Shown here: positions 15,692 to 24,225 of the stretch, one piece after another
How the letters are laid out: every line of letters starts with the position of its first letter
How positions within the stretch are numbered: the stretch's first letter is position 1
From: Lachnospiraceae bacterium UBA4260
GTDB taxonomy: Bacteria > Bacillota > Clostridia > Lachnospirales > Lachnospiraceae
Reading direction: 5' to 3'
Assembly (NCBI GenBank): GCA_002395235.1
Contig: DGWK01000019.1
Location: 220,914-284,913, forward strand
Length of the DNA: 64,000 nt
Position numbers and translations under genes: made by a program
Notes under the pieces: generated by a model
Told to the model about the DNA's origin: nothing
Database searches by the model: none
The model's input: the letters and a program-made list of their open reading frames with translations, nothing else

Positions 15692-17005
15692 ATGGATGTT
15701 TTTATAAGCTACAGAAGGTCCGGCGGAATTGAACTTGCGAGAATTATATGGACGGAACTCAAGAACATGGAATATTATTCCTTTTTTGACTTGGACTCGA
15801 TCAGAGAGGGCGAGTTTCCCGTAGTGATTCAGAGAAATATTCTTCATTCGGACAACTTCGTGATTCTACTGACGCCGGGAGCTCTGGACCGCTGCATCAA
15901 TGAAAAGGACTGGGTGAGACAGGAACTGAAGATCGCCCTCGAATACGGGAAGAATATCATTCCGATCGTGTGCCATGATTTTCAATTTCCGCAGGAAATT
16001 CCCGATGATATAGAAAAAATCAGGACGATCCAGGCGGTCCTGTACAACGGTCTCAATTTTTCGGAAATGCTCAGTAAGATCATAGAAAGACTGAAGGACG
16101 AAAACGGATATTCGCTGAGAGTAATGAAAAAGCGCAACCTGTCCAATACCTTCTATGAAGAGCATATGTCAAAAGAAGAAAAAGACAGAATTAAAGCGGA
16201 TTACCTGTCGTGCAGGGAAATTGAAGACGATATATTCTCACGCCTTCTTAAAGGAAAGCAGGATGTTGTGCTGTTTAATCCGGCGATCTATGAGATTGAC
16301 AGCTACATGGCCAAATATAACCGAAAAGAAATCGGGAGCGTGTACGGGCTTCTCAATCATAAGGATGAAGTGGAAGATGCAATGGCGCGCTACGCCGCCA
16401 GAGGAGAGCAGAAAAACGCTTTTTATGTCGGCAATATGGAACATGACTGCTTTGAAGATGAGATGGACCGGATTCTGTCCGAACATGAGATACGCTCTTT
16501 TGACTTCGTCGATCTCACTCTGATTCTCAGAGACCTGGCAGAACCTGCAGATAAACTGATTCAAGTAGTGGACCGTGTCAGTTCCGGAGGCGTAATCTAT
16601 ATCCGGGAGCTGGATCACAGCATGTCGCTCGCATATCCGGATGACAGAGGCCTGTTTAAAAAGATGATGAGCCTGATCAAGAGGGACATTTATTCGGGAG
16701 ATTACAACGCGGGAAGAAAAGTATATTTCTGGATGAAAAACGCGGATCTGAAAAATATCCGTTTTGAAGGAAGGCAGCTCTCTTCTGTAGGCTTAAAGAG
16801 AAGAGAGAGAAGAACGCTGTTTCAGGCTCTTTTCTCCTATGTGGAGCGCGAATATCGCGTCATGCATGAAAAAGAACCGACGGCAGAGACCCGCAGGGCT
16901 CTCGAATGGCTCGAAGAGAACTACAAGGCGATGGAAACGCAGTTTGCAAGTGAGGATTTCTTTTTCTCCTCAGGCTTCATGGAATTTTACGGATTTGTGG
17001 AATAG
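15692..17005 (+). CDS. TIR-domain protein with C-terminal methyltransferase-like region
   Basis: The first ~130 residues form a TIR domain: MDVFISYRR start, FFDLDSIREGEFP loop, SDNFVILLTPGALDRC, and Glu78 in DWVRQEL, the position of the catalytic glutamate in NAD-cleaving TIRs. The remainder (about 180-345) resembles a Rossmann methyltransferase in its later strands (FDFVDLTLILRDLAEPAD, then SSGGVIYIRELDH) but shows no glycine-rich SAM motif I. A charged helical C terminus follows. No signal peptide or membrane segment is seen. The gene is 5 bases after the GNAT-like gene and probably translated with it. Bacterial TIR proteins commonly act in antiphage defence or NAD signalling; that role here is inference. 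Confidence 0.82.
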   Translation: MDVFISYRRSGGIELARIIWTELKNMEYYSFFDLDSIREGEFPVVIQRNILHSDNFVILLTPGALDRCINEKDWVRQELKIALEYGKNIIPIVCHDFQFPQEIPDDIEKIRTIQAVLYNGLNFSEMLSKIIERLKDENGYSLRVMKKRNLSNTFYEEHMSKEEKDRIKADYLSCREIEDDIFSRLLKGKQDVVLFNPAIYEIDSYMAKYNRKEIGSVYGLLNHKDEVEDAMARYAARGEQKNAFYVGNMEHDCFEDEMDRILSEHEIRSFDFVDLTLILRDLAEPADKLIQVVDRVSSGGVIYIRELDHSMSLAYPDDRGLFKKMMSLIKRDIYSGDYNAGRKVYFWMKNADLKNIRFEGRQLSSVGLKRRERRTLFQALFSYVEREYRVMHEKEPTAETRRALEWLEENYKAMETQFASEDFFFSSGFMEFYGFVE

Positions 17006-17022
17006 GAGAACAGTACAATACG

Positions 17023-18234
17023 ATGAAATACGATTTTGAATCGATAATGGACAGAATGGGGAAGGACGCGATCGCGGTAGAGAGCCTGGGACAAGGCAAC
17101 CCTTCCTTTACGCCGGCGCACCCTGAGGAGGGCTTCGATATTATTCCAATGTGGGTGGCCGACATGAATTTCCCGACATGTCCCGCGGTGCCGCAGGCGA
17201 TGATCGAGAGGACGAAGCACCCGGCCTATGGCTATTTTGACATAAGAAAAGAATACTATGACGAGATCATAAAGTGGCATAAGACCAGGAACAATGTCAC
17301 CGGGCTCACCAAGGAGCAGATCGGCTATGAGAACGGCGTTCTCGGCGGAGTGCTGTCGGCACTGGCCGTAGTATGTTCCAAAGGAGACAATGTGCTTCTG
17401 CACTCGCCCACCTATATCGGTTTTACGGGGAGCCTTAAAAACAACGGCTACAACATCGTCCTTTCTCCGCTTCAAAAGGATGAGGGTGGGACATGGCGCA
17501 TGGACATCCGCGATATGGAGGAAAAGATCAGGGATCATCATATTCATGCGGCGATCTTCTGCTCACCGCACAATCCTTGCGGCAGGGTCTGGTCCGAACA
17601 GGAGATCCTGGCGTTTACAGAGCTGTGCAGAAAGTACGACGTCACGATCATCTCGGATGAGATCTGGTCCGACCTGACTCTTTTCGGAAACAGGCACGTG
17701 CCCACGCAGTCCGTCTCCGAGGACGCGCGGCAGAGAACGATCGCCCTGTATGCTCCCTCAAAGACCTTCAACCTGGCGGGTCTGGTCGGATCCTATCACA
17801 TCATCTATAATGACAGGCTTCATGAGCGCGTCCTCAAAGAGAGTTCGCTCAGTCACTACAACAATATCAACCTTCTGTCCATGTACGCGCTGATCGGTGC
17901 CTACAGCCCGGAAGGATACGAGTGGCTGGATGAACTGCGCTCTGTACTTGGGCAAAATATAGACTACGCCTGCCGCTTTATCCGGGAAAATCTGCCCGGC
18001 CTTGAAGTGAGCCGGCCGGAAGGCACCTACATGCTCTTTGTGGACTGCTCACAGTATTGCCGGGAGAAGGGAAAAACTCTCGACGATGTCCTCGCTGCGG
18101 CCTGGAGAGTCGGCGTCGCGGTCCAGGACGGGCGCCCCTTCCACGGACCCTGCCATATCAGGGTGAATCTTGCCCTTCCGCTCTTAAGAGTGAAAGAGGC
18201 GTTTGACAGACTGAGGAAATATGTGTTTGTCTGA
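17023..18234 (+). CDS. PLP-dependent C-S lyase / aminotransferase, MalY/PatB type
   Basis: MalY/PatB proteins are fold-type I PLP enzymes with cystathionine beta-lyase or related activity. The 403-residue protein shows family features: DIIPMWVADMNFPTCPAV near the N terminus, FCSPHNPCGRVW, the ISDEIWSDL segment holding the cofactor-binding Asp, and the PLP lysine in YAPSKTFNLAGL. C-terminal FVDCSQY and PCHIRVNLALPL also fit. It begins 17 bases after the TIR gene and 20 bases before a hydrolase. Substrate cannot be told from sequence. Confidence 0.9.
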   Translation: MKYDFESIMDRMGKDAIAVESLGQGNPSFTPAHPEEGFDIIPMWVADMNFPTCPAVPQAMIERTKHPAYGYFDIRKEYYDEIIKWHKTRNNVTGLTKEQIGYENGVLGGVLSALAVVCSKGDNVLLHSPTYIGFTGSLKNNGYNIVLSPLQKDEGGTWRMDIRDMEEKIRDHHIHAAIFCSPHNPCGRVWSEQEILAFTELCRKYDVTIISDEIWSDLTLFGNRHVPTQSVSEDARQRTIALYAPSKTFNLAGLVGSYHIIYNDRLHERVLKESSLSHYNNINLLSMYALIGAYSPEGYEWLDELRSVLGQNIDYACRFIRENLPGLEVSRPEGTYMLFVDCSQYCREKGKTLDDVLAAAWRVGVAVQDGRPFHGPCHIRVNLALPLLRVKEAFDRLRKYVFV

Positions 18235-18254
18235 ATCTGAAGAAGGAAAAGAAA

Positions 18255-19013
18255 ATGCACAAGTATTTTGACATCAATGAATCGGGGTACAGCATCCGAT
18301 GCAAGCTGTACTGCGCGGATGTACATAAGATCAGTAAGGCAGTGATCTTCGGACACGGATTCGGCGGTCACAAAGACAACAAGGCGGCTGAGAAATTTGC
18401 CGCAAAGCTGATCTCCAAGCATAAAGAATTTGGAATCATCACCTTTAACTGGCCCTGCCACGGCGATGACGCCCGCAAAAACCTGCATCTGAGCGAATGC
18501 GACACCTATCTGACCCTGGTGCTGGGATATGTGAGCAGGGAATTTCATGCAGAGGAGATCTACGGATACGGCACAAGCTTCGGCGGCTACCTGTTCCTGA
18601 AATACATAGCGGAGCACGGGAAGAATCCTTTCCGCAGACTTGCCCTGCGGTGTCCCGCGATCACGATCTACGATTCCATGATTAACCGAATCATGTCCGC
18701 GGACGACTACGACAAAATATTGAAAGGCAAGCCTGTGCTCGTGGGCTTTGACAGAAAGATCAGGATCGAGAAACCTTTCCTGGACGAGCTGCAGGCGGCG
18801 GACGTGACGAAGAACGATTATATTGACTACGCGGACGATCTCCTGATCATTCACGGCACCAAGGACGAGGTCATTCCCTTTGAAAAGTCCGCCGAGTTCG
18901 CCGATCAGAATGTCATCGAATTTGTTCCGATGGTAAACGGGGATCATCGTTTCACGGATCCTAAGATCATGGACCTGGCGATCCACAAGATCATTGAGTT
19001 CTTTGAGAGCTGA
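18255..19013 (+). CDS. Alpha/beta hydrolase
   Basis: A 252-residue alpha/beta hydrolase fold protein. The oxyanion region is VIFGHGFGGHKDN, the nucleophile elbow is GYGTSFGGYLF (catalytic Ser in GTSFGG), the acid is probably Asp in IHGTKDEVIPF, and the His lies in NGDHRF. No signal peptide is present, so it is cytoplasmic. It ends the + strand run that begins with dtd. The family covers esterases, thioesterases and peptidases, so the substrate is unknown. Confidence 0.85.
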   Translation: MHKYFDINESGYSIRCKLYCADVHKISKAVIFGHGFGGHKDNKAAEKFAAKLISKHKEFGIITFNWPCHGDDARKNLHLSECDTYLTLVLGYVSREFHAEEIYGYGTSFGGYLFLKYIAEHGKNPFRRLALRCPAITIYDSMINRIMSADDYDKILKGKPVLVGFDRKIRIEKPFLDELQAADVTKNDYIDYADDLLIIHGTKDEVIPFEKSAEFADQNVIEFVPMVNGDHRFTDPKIMDLAIHKIIEFFES

Positions 19014-19014
19014 C

Positions 19015-19065
19015 AAAAAAACGGGCATATGGGAGGTGATCTGATTCCGACCTCAAATAAGCCCG
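19015..19065 (-). terminator. Terminator for the tyrosine recombinase gene
   Basis: On the - strand CGGGC and GCCCG (19061-19065 and 19022-19026) enclose an inner GAGGT/ACCTC stem, followed by T7 at 19021-19015. It lies between converging genes and abuts the hydrolase stop codon. Confidence 0.7.
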
Positions 19066-19075
19066 CTCAAAGCCC

Positions 19076-20155
19076 TCAGGACGGGTTTGAACCGTCCGGG
19101 GCATCTTCCTTATAATATGCTTTCTCGATGGCCTCAGCGGCCTTCCTGCGCCTCTCATCGTGGAGATTGGTATATTTTTTGACCGTCTCCAGGCTCGAGT
19201 GGCCGAGAGCGTCGGAAGTCACATAGATGTCGCCCGTCTCTTCGTAGAGATTGGTGGCAAAGGTGCTTCTGAGCTTGTGAGGCGTGATCCGCTTCATGGG
19301 AACCGCTGAGGCCGTGTATTTTTTGACCAGCCGCTCGACGGCGCGCACGGAGATGCGCTGGCCCTTTCTGGAAATAAACAGCGCGTTCATATCTTCGGAC
19401 GCGACCTTGCGCTCATTCTGTATGTAATCCTCGAGAGCCTCGTGCACCGGCTCATTGAAGTAGACGTATTGCTCCTTGCGTCCCTTGCGGTAGATCTTAA
19501 TCCTTCGCTCGTTCCAGTCTATGTCCTGAAGATCGATGCCGACCATCTCGCTCACGCGGATGCCGGTATGAAGAAGGAGAGTCAGAATGGCCACATCGCG
19601 CAGCTGCTGTCCCTTGGCGAATTTGAACTGGGTCCTGGTGAGTGAGTCGCCGGTCTCGGCTCCGTGAAGGACTTCGCGGACTTCTTCCTTTTCAAGGTAA
19701 GTGATCGCTTTTTCTTCAATCTTGGGCATATCCACGAGTTCCGCCACATTTTTCTCCAAATGATTGTGTGCGATCAAATAGCGGTAGAGCGCGCGAAGGG
19801 AGGAAAGCTTTCTGGCCCTGGCGGGCGCCTGGTTGGACTCCTTGATCACAGTGCCGTTGTTGGGATCCGTGCGCTTATAGCGCATCAGGTACATGAGATA
19901 GTCCTGAATGTCGTCGGCTGTGAGCGAGCCTAGGGTCTTTATGGTAATCTGCATGACCGGGGTCCCCGTGGTCTTTTCGAGGTATTCAAAGAAGACCTTA
20001 ATGTCGCCTACATAGCCCAGGACAGTGCGGGGCGCCTTGTTCTTGGTGACCAGATATTCATTGGCAAACCTGCGGACGAACATGGGGAGATCGACGGTCA
20101 GGTCATTGATTTTCTCAAGAGTGCGCGTGTTTTTTTCGTCGCGATATGATTCCAT
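19076..20155 (-). CDS. Tyrosine recombinase, XerC/XerD type
   Basis: The 359-residue protein has a SAM-like N-terminal core-binding domain (about 20-130) and a catalytic domain with the expected residues: Arg in HTGIRVSEMVG, HKLRSTFATNLY (HxxR), and GHSSLETVKKYT with the His and the nucleophilic Tyr. It may resolve chromosome dimers or act at an unknown site; no flanking att repeats are visible and no other mobile genes adjoin it, so a Xer-like housekeeping role is favoured. The start at 20155 is supported by AAGGAG 8 bases upstream; an extension to 20296 is not. Confidence 0.85.
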   Translation of the reverse strand: MESYRDEKNTRTLEKINDLTVDLPMFVRRFANEYLVTKNKAPRTVLGYVGDIKVFFEYLEKTTGTPVMQITIKTLGSLTADDIQDYLMYLMRYKRTDPNNGTVIKESNQAPARARKLSSLRALYRYLIAHNHLEKNVAELVDMPKIEEKAITYLEKEEVREVLHGAETGDSLTRTQFKFAKGQQLRDVAILTLLLHTGIRVSEMVGIDLQDIDWNERRIKIYRKGRKEQYVYFNEPVHEALEDYIQNERKVASEDMNALFISRKGQRISVRAVERLVKKYTASAVPMKRITPHKLRSTFATNLYEETGDIYVTSDALGHSSLETVKKYTNLHDERRRKAAEAIEKAYYKEDAPDGSNPS

Positions 20156-20271
20156 GACAAAACTCCTTATAATAGATTCATTTATTTTATTTTTGGTGAT
20201 GTACACGGGAGATGACGCTGTAAAAAGTATGCGGAAAGGCCGCGAGGCCTTGTGGTATTCCCGGACGCAAT

Positions 20272-20307
20272 AAGCCCGGAGAGGCGGTAAAAGCACTCTC
20301 CGGGCTT
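20272..20307. repeat. Perfect hairpin in the recombinase-DegV gap
   Basis: AAGCCCGGAGAG (20272-20283) pairs perfectly with CTCTCCGGGCTT (20296-20307), 12-base stem and 12-base loop. Lacking a T run on the - strand, it is not a classical terminator for the DegV gene, but it could slow or end its transcript. The rest of the 20156-20374 gap shows nothing else. Confidence 0.6.
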
Positions 20308-20374
20308 AATTATAACACAGTTACGACGTTAAATCCATATTTAGCGGCGTAATAGACTACTATCATTCAGATTA

Positions 20375-21208
20375 TTAAAAACCTACTATGATACCGCCTT
20401 TCTCCGCATAGTAGCTGCACAGCCCTCTGGTCGGAATGATCTTCACGATCTTGCCGGGATACTCGGCCTCGATCGCTTTCTTGAGGTTGTGGGCAAACAG
20501 TTCATTTTGGCATTGGGAAATAACAATGCTTTCCTTGTCGGCGACGCGTTCCTTAAAATCGCTCATAATGACCTGCAGCGTCTTGCGGCCTCCCTTGGCA
20601 ATCTTTTTCATCTTGATCGTGCCTTCTTCACTGGCTATGCCGACGCCCCAGAGTCCGAGATGTCCCAGCACTATGCCGGCTATTCTGGGCATTCTGCCGT
20701 TATTGACCAGATTGTGATAGGAAGAAAGGGCAAAGATCAGCTTATGATCGGCCATAAACTTATGGATCTCCGCCTTGATCTCCTCGAATCCCAGGCCCTG
20801 TGCGATCAGCTTCTGCAATTTGTCGATCGTCATGGAAAGGCTCGGGCCCGTTCCGCGGGAATCCAGGATCTCGATATTCCGGAACGGATCGTTCTCCAGA
20901 ACCATTTGCTTGGCGGTACAGGCGCTGTTATAGCTGCCGGAGAGATTGGAGGAAATGGTGATGGCAAACACATCGTCTTCTTCCCCGAATTCCCGGATCC
21001 AGTCCGCCGGCGAGGGACAGGAAGTATGGCTCTTCTTACTTACGGCCATCGCCTCTACCAGTTCGCCGACATCCAGCTTTTCATCATCCACATAATCCCT
21101 GTCGTCTACTGTGATCACGAACGGAACTGTGTTGAAATACATATTGGCGGGCTTATTCTCCAGGTCGAAAATATCACAGCTTGAATCGGCTATTATTCGA
21201 AATGCCAT
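20375..21208 (-). CDS. DegV-family fatty-acid-binding protein
   Basis: DegV proteins bind fatty acids; the FakB members present exogenous fatty acids to the kinase FakA. The 277-residue protein begins with RIIADSSCDI and has the ISSNLSGSYNSA motif (fatty-acid-binding Ser region) and DSRGTGPSLS. No fakA is nearby, so its partner lies elsewhere. It is 13 bases after the small membrane protein gene and may be cotranscribed with it. Confidence 0.88.
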   Translation of the reverse strand: MAFRIIADSSCDIFDLENKPANMYFNTVPFVITVDDRDYVDDEKLDVGELVEAMAVSKKSHTSCPSPADWIREFGEEDDVFAITISSNLSGSYNSACTAKQMVLENDPFRNIEILDSRGTGPSLSMTIDKLQKLIAQGLGFEEIKAEIHKFMADHKLIFALSSYHNLVNNGRMPRIAGIVLGHLGLWGVGIASEEGTIKMKKIAKGGRKTLQVIMSDFKERVADKESIVISQCQNELFAHNLKKAIEAEYPGKIVKIIPTRGLCSYYAEKGGIIVGF

Positions 21209-21221
21209 ACAAACCTCCTGA

Positions 21222-21485
21222 TCATACCGTACAGACTTCGGGTTCTGTTTCTGCTTCCGCGCCTTCTGCAGGCACCTCGGCTGTGTCTTCTAATGTATCT
21301 GAATTGCCTGTATCTGAACTCGCGGCCTCTTCCTTGTTCGCGCTTTCCTCGGCTGTGTCTTCCTTGCTCGCGGCTTCCTTGATCGTATAATCGCGAATCA
21401 TCCTGACCAGCTGCAGCGCTATGCCGACCTCGCATCCGGCCACGAAGGCCAGCCCTGCTATTGCAGCTTTAAGTTTTTTGCTCAT
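21222..21485 (-). CDS. Small membrane protein with acidic tail
   Basis: Not a recognised family. The 87-residue product starts MSKK, has one hydrophobic stretch (about 8-29, AIAGLAFVAGCEVGIALQLV), a short basic segment (RMIRDYTIKEAA) and a highly acidic, Ser/Thr/Ala-rich tail (about 38-87) that looks disordered. GAGGTGAT stands 5 bases upstream of the ATG, a strong site, which is the main argument for a real gene. Confidence 0.65.
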   Translation of the reverse strand: MSKKLKAAIAGLAFVAGCEVGIALQLVRMIRDYTIKEAASKEDTAEESANKEEAASSDTGNSDTLEDTAEVPAEGAEAETEPEVCTV

Positions 21486-21621
21486 AGTTTATCACCTCGC
21501 TGTATTTTGGTAGATTCGAAAACAACATAATAAAGTTTTTTACACTGTTTATATACGTTATTATACATTATCGGCAACGGGAAATATACGGATGCCCGTA
21601 ATTTGACCGTAATTTGCGCTG

Positions 21622-21656
21622 AAAAAACGGGAATTCTTTCAAGAATTCCCGTTTTA
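21622..21656. terminator. Terminator downstream of the cytidylate kinase-like gene
   Basis: AAAAAACGGGAATTCTT pairs with AAGAATTCCCGTTTT around a 2-3 base loop, symmetrical with A run and T run, so it works on both strands. It lies about 40 bases past the kinase stop. Confidence 0.85.
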
Positions 21657-21696
21657 TATTAAGCATTCCGAAGGTCCGGCGGTCTGCGCCCGGCCG

Positions 21697-22341
21697 TCAG
21701 GACCTGTTTTCAAAGTCCTCAATGACCTGTGTGAGGAGCTTGACCGTGCCGTCGATGCCCAGGAGACTTGTGTCGACGGACATGTCGTAGGTGTCTGCTC
21801 TGCCCCATTTCTTCATGGAATAATAATTGTAATAGCTCTGTCTCTGCTTGTCCTTGCGCAGGATAAAGTCCCTGAGCTTATCGTGATCTGCTTTTTCCGC
21901 ATCGGGGACGTCGGGATAATTGCGGGCCCTTGCGATCCGGAACTCCTCATCGGCGTGCATGAACAGATTGATCACATTGGGGAAATCCTGCAGCGCGCAG
22001 TCCGCGCAGCGGCCGATGATCACGCAGGCGCCTTCCTCCTTGGCGATCTTCTTGATCGTATCGTACTGGGCAAGAAAGACCTTCTGACTGATCGGCATGT
22101 CGGAAAAGGCCGAATTGCTGTAGCCGAAGGAATATGTGTCCATAACAAGATTGTACAGAAACGAGCTGGTCGGACGTTCATCCTGCTGCTGTACGATCTC
22201 GGGGCAGAACCCGCTTTCCTTCGCTACTTTTGCGAGCAGCTCATTGTCATAAAACTTAATGCCGTAATGCGCGGCCAGCTTCTGTCCTACTTCGCGGCCG
22301 CCTGAGCCGTACTGTCTTCCGATTGTGATGATTGTGTTCAT
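21697..22341 (-). CDS. Cytidylate kinase-like family protein
   Basis: The 214-residue protein belongs to the AAA/cytidylate kinase-like family common in Clostridia. It begins MNTIITIGRQYGSGGREVG, a Walker A-like loop, followed by KFYDNELLAKVAKESG. VIIGRCADCAL and RDFILRKDKQRQSYYNYY (basic lid region) are also typical. True CMP kinases are different in the substrate domain, so the phosphate acceptor is unknown. A good promoter lies upstream and a strong terminator downstream, so it is monocistronic. Confidence 0.85.
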   Translation of the reverse strand: MNTIITIGRQYGSGGREVGQKLAAHYGIKFYDNELLAKVAKESGFCPEIVQQQDERPTSSFLYNLVMDTYSFGYSNSAFSDMPISQKVFLAQYDTIKKIAKEEGACVIIGRCADCALQDFPNVINLFMHADEEFRIARARNYPDVPDAEKADHDKLRDFILRKDKQRQSYYNYYSMKKWGRADTYDMSVDTSLLGIDGTVKLLTQVIEDFENRS

Positions 22342-22412
22342 AATCTACCTCCGTAAGAGCTGTCGATCATTAACGGTATGCTCCCGCGTATACGTGGGAG
22401 CTTTCTGTAATT

Positions 22413-22441
22413 ATTATACACAGATTTGGAAACTTATGCAA
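22413..22441 (-). promoter_or_regulatory. Promoter of the cytidylate kinase-like gene
   Basis: On the - strand TTGCAT (22441-22436), 17 bases, TATAAT (22418-22413). The transcribed leader contains a GCTCCC/GGGAGC hairpin at 22379-22400. Confidence 0.8.
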
Positions 22442-22468
22442 TTTCTATAATAATAGTTGAAAATCAAA

Positions 22469-23389
22469 TTATAAATTGTCTAATTTGCTCAGAATCTCCT
22501 CAAAATATTCCGGAAGCGGTGCGCTTGTCTCGATATACTCCCCGGTCCTTGGATGAATGAACCCCAGAATTCCTGCGTGCAGGCACTGCCCGTGGGTCAC
22601 AAACGGAGACTTTCTGCGGCCTGCGTAGACTTCGTCTCCCAGAAGCGGATGGTGGACATAGGCCATGTGCACGCGGATCTGGTGGGTCCTTCCGGTCTCG
22701 AGCCGGCACTCCACATAGGTGTACTGCCCGAAGCGCTTCAGAACCTTGCAGTGCGTCACCGCTCTCTTGCCGTCGCTTCTCACCGCCATTCTCTTTCTCT
22801 CCCGTGGATCTCTTCCGAGGGGCTGGTCCACCGTAAACTCATCCTCGGCGATATTGTCATACAAAATGGCAAAATAGCGCCGCACGATCGTGTGCTCCTG
22901 CAGCTGCTGCGCGATGCTGTTGTGCGCCGCATCGTTTTTGCAGATGATCACGCTCCCAGTCGTGTCGCGGTCGATCCTGTGCACGATGCCCGGACGCATT
23001 ACGCCGTTGATTCCCGACAGGCTCTCTCCGCAGTGGTACATAACAGCGTTGACCAGAGTCCCGGAATAGTGTCCGGGCGCCGGGTGCACCACCATTCCCT
23101 TGGGCTTGTTGACGACCAGAACGTCGTCATCCTCATACAGGATGTCAAGAGGGATATTCTCGGGAAGGATATCGGGGACGATCTTCTCGGGGAGGACCAG
23201 CGTGATCACATCATTTTCATGCACTCTCGTGCCGGGCTTCGCTGTTTTGCCGTTGAGCAAGACGGAGCCGTCCTTGATCAGGTTCTTGAGATAGCTTCTT
23301 GACTGCCCTTCGGAAAGGGAGGCCACTACCGCGTCAAAGCGCTCCTCTTCGAGTTCCTCCGGAACCGCAAATACACTGGTCTGTTCCAT
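22469..23389 (-). CDS. rluD: Pseudouridine synthase, RluA/RluD family
   Basis: RluD-type enzymes isomerise specific uridines of 23S rRNA. The 306-residue protein has an N-terminal S4 RNA-binding domain (about 14-75) and the catalytic motif HRIDRDTTGSVI, where Asp is the nucleophile. ETGRTHQIRVHMAYVHHPLLGD is also diagnostic. It directly abuts lspA, its ATG next to the lspA stop, with GGAGGTG inside the lspA end. The lspA-rluD pair is conserved in Firmicutes. RluD rather than another RluA paralogue is inferred from this context. Confidence 0.93.
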   Translation of the reverse strand: MEQTSVFAVPEELEEERFDAVVASLSEGQSRSYLKNLIKDGSVLLNGKTAKPGTRVHENDVITLVLPEKIVPDILPENIPLDILYEDDDVLVVNKPKGMVVHPAPGHYSGTLVNAVMYHCGESLSGINGVMRPGIVHRIDRDTTGSVIICKNDAAHNSIAQQLQEHTIVRRYFAILYDNIAEDEFTVDQPLGRDPRERKRMAVRSDGKRAVTHCKVLKRFGQYTYVECRLETGRTHQIRVHMAYVHHPLLGDEVYAGRRKSPFVTHGQCLHAGILGFIHPRTGEYIETSAPLPEYFEEILSKLDNL

Positions 23390-23902
23390 TTACACCTCCG
23401 TCGTTGATTTACTTATGAACTGAAGGTCCTCTTCTTTGTAATAGAAAAAGATGAGGAAAGCCAGGACAAAGACCGAACAGGTCACATAGATGTCGGCGAC
23501 ATTGAATACGGGAAAATCGATCAATGAAAAATAGATGAAATCCCTGACATACTTGAGCGTGATCCTGTCATAGAGATTGCCGGCCGCACCTGCGGCTATA
23601 AAAATCAGTACCAGTCTGAGGGGAAGGTACTTCTTTCCGTCCGGGACTTTCAGATAGATCAGGATCAGCACGATCAGCGCGGCCAGAGAGATCAGGCTGA
23701 GTATAAAGGTGCCGCTTTGGAACATGCCGAAGGCGGCGCCCCGGTTCTGAATATAGTAAAACTCAAGCACGCCGGGGATCAGCGGGATCCTTTTGCCGTC
23801 CCCGAGCGCGTTTACGGCCAGCGATTTGGTGAACAGGTCAAGAGCCACCAGTATGATGAATAAGGCGGCAGCTTTTGCGGCTCTGCCGATATTGATTTTC
23901 AT
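23390..23902 (-). CDS. lspA: Lipoprotein signal peptidase (signal peptidase II)
   Basis: LspA cleaves the signal peptide of prolipoproteins after lipid attachment. The 170-residue protein has four membrane segments and the catalytic aspartates in GNLYDRI and FNVADIYV, plus YYIQNRGAAFG. A likely client nearby is the D,D-carboxypeptidase with a lipobox at 27726-28703. It is transcribed with rluD. Confidence 0.96.
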   Translation of the reverse strand: MKINIGRAAKAAALFIILVALDLFTKSLAVNALGDGKRIPLIPGVLEFYYIQNRGAAFGMFQSGTFILSLISLAALIVLILIYLKVPDGKKYLPLRLVLIFIAAGAAGNLYDRITLKYVRDFIYFSLIDFPVFNVADIYVTCSVFVLAFLIFFYYKEEDLQFISKSTTEV

Positions 23903-24006
23903 ATTTATCCTCCATATATCATATTGACCAAAATAGTCAAACCAAGTCAGTCAACGAACTGACCCGGTCAATATAGGACGTCCGCTTCTTTCCGGCAACC
24001 GGCGGT

Positions 24007-24039
24007 AAAAAGCGCACCAAACAAAGTCCGGTGCGCTTT
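24007..24039 (-). terminator. Terminator for the HlyD-yggS-sepF transcript
   Basis: On the - strand AAAGCGCACC pairs with GGTGCGCTTT and runs into TTTTA. It lies about 190 bases past sepF, after repeat copy C, so copy C is part of the sepF mRNA. Confidence 0.8.
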
Positions 24040-24055
24040 AGATCTGCCATGCTGT

Positions 24056-24170
24056 TTAAGGCTCGCAGAGCGAGCTGCTGCGCCGCGTGCGGGCTGCCCT
24101 TTGGCAGCACCTTCCTTTCAGCACGCGTGTGCATCATATAACTCAGTGGGTATATTCCCCCTGAGTTATA
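24056..24170 (-). repeat. Dispersed structured repeat, copy C (full composite)
   Basis: Reverse orientation, same strand as sepF, starting 56 bases after the sepF stop. Read on the - strand it begins TATAACTCAGGGGGAATA and closes with ACTGAGTTAT, then ATGATGCACACGCGTGC, an inner stem CTGCC/GGCAG and the final GCTCGC/GCGAGC hairpin. The rest of the 23903-24225 gap holds only the terminator at 24007-24039. Confidence 0.88.
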
Positions 24171-24225
24171 CAAAAGAAGCAGGTCCTGTCCTGATTCAGT
24201 TCTATGCCGACTAATCCGATTCAGC

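Noticed and set aside
19076..20155. Integrase marking an integrated element
   Set aside because: No att-like repeats, tRNA target, excisionase or cargo genes adjoin it; the flanks are ordinary chromosomal genes.
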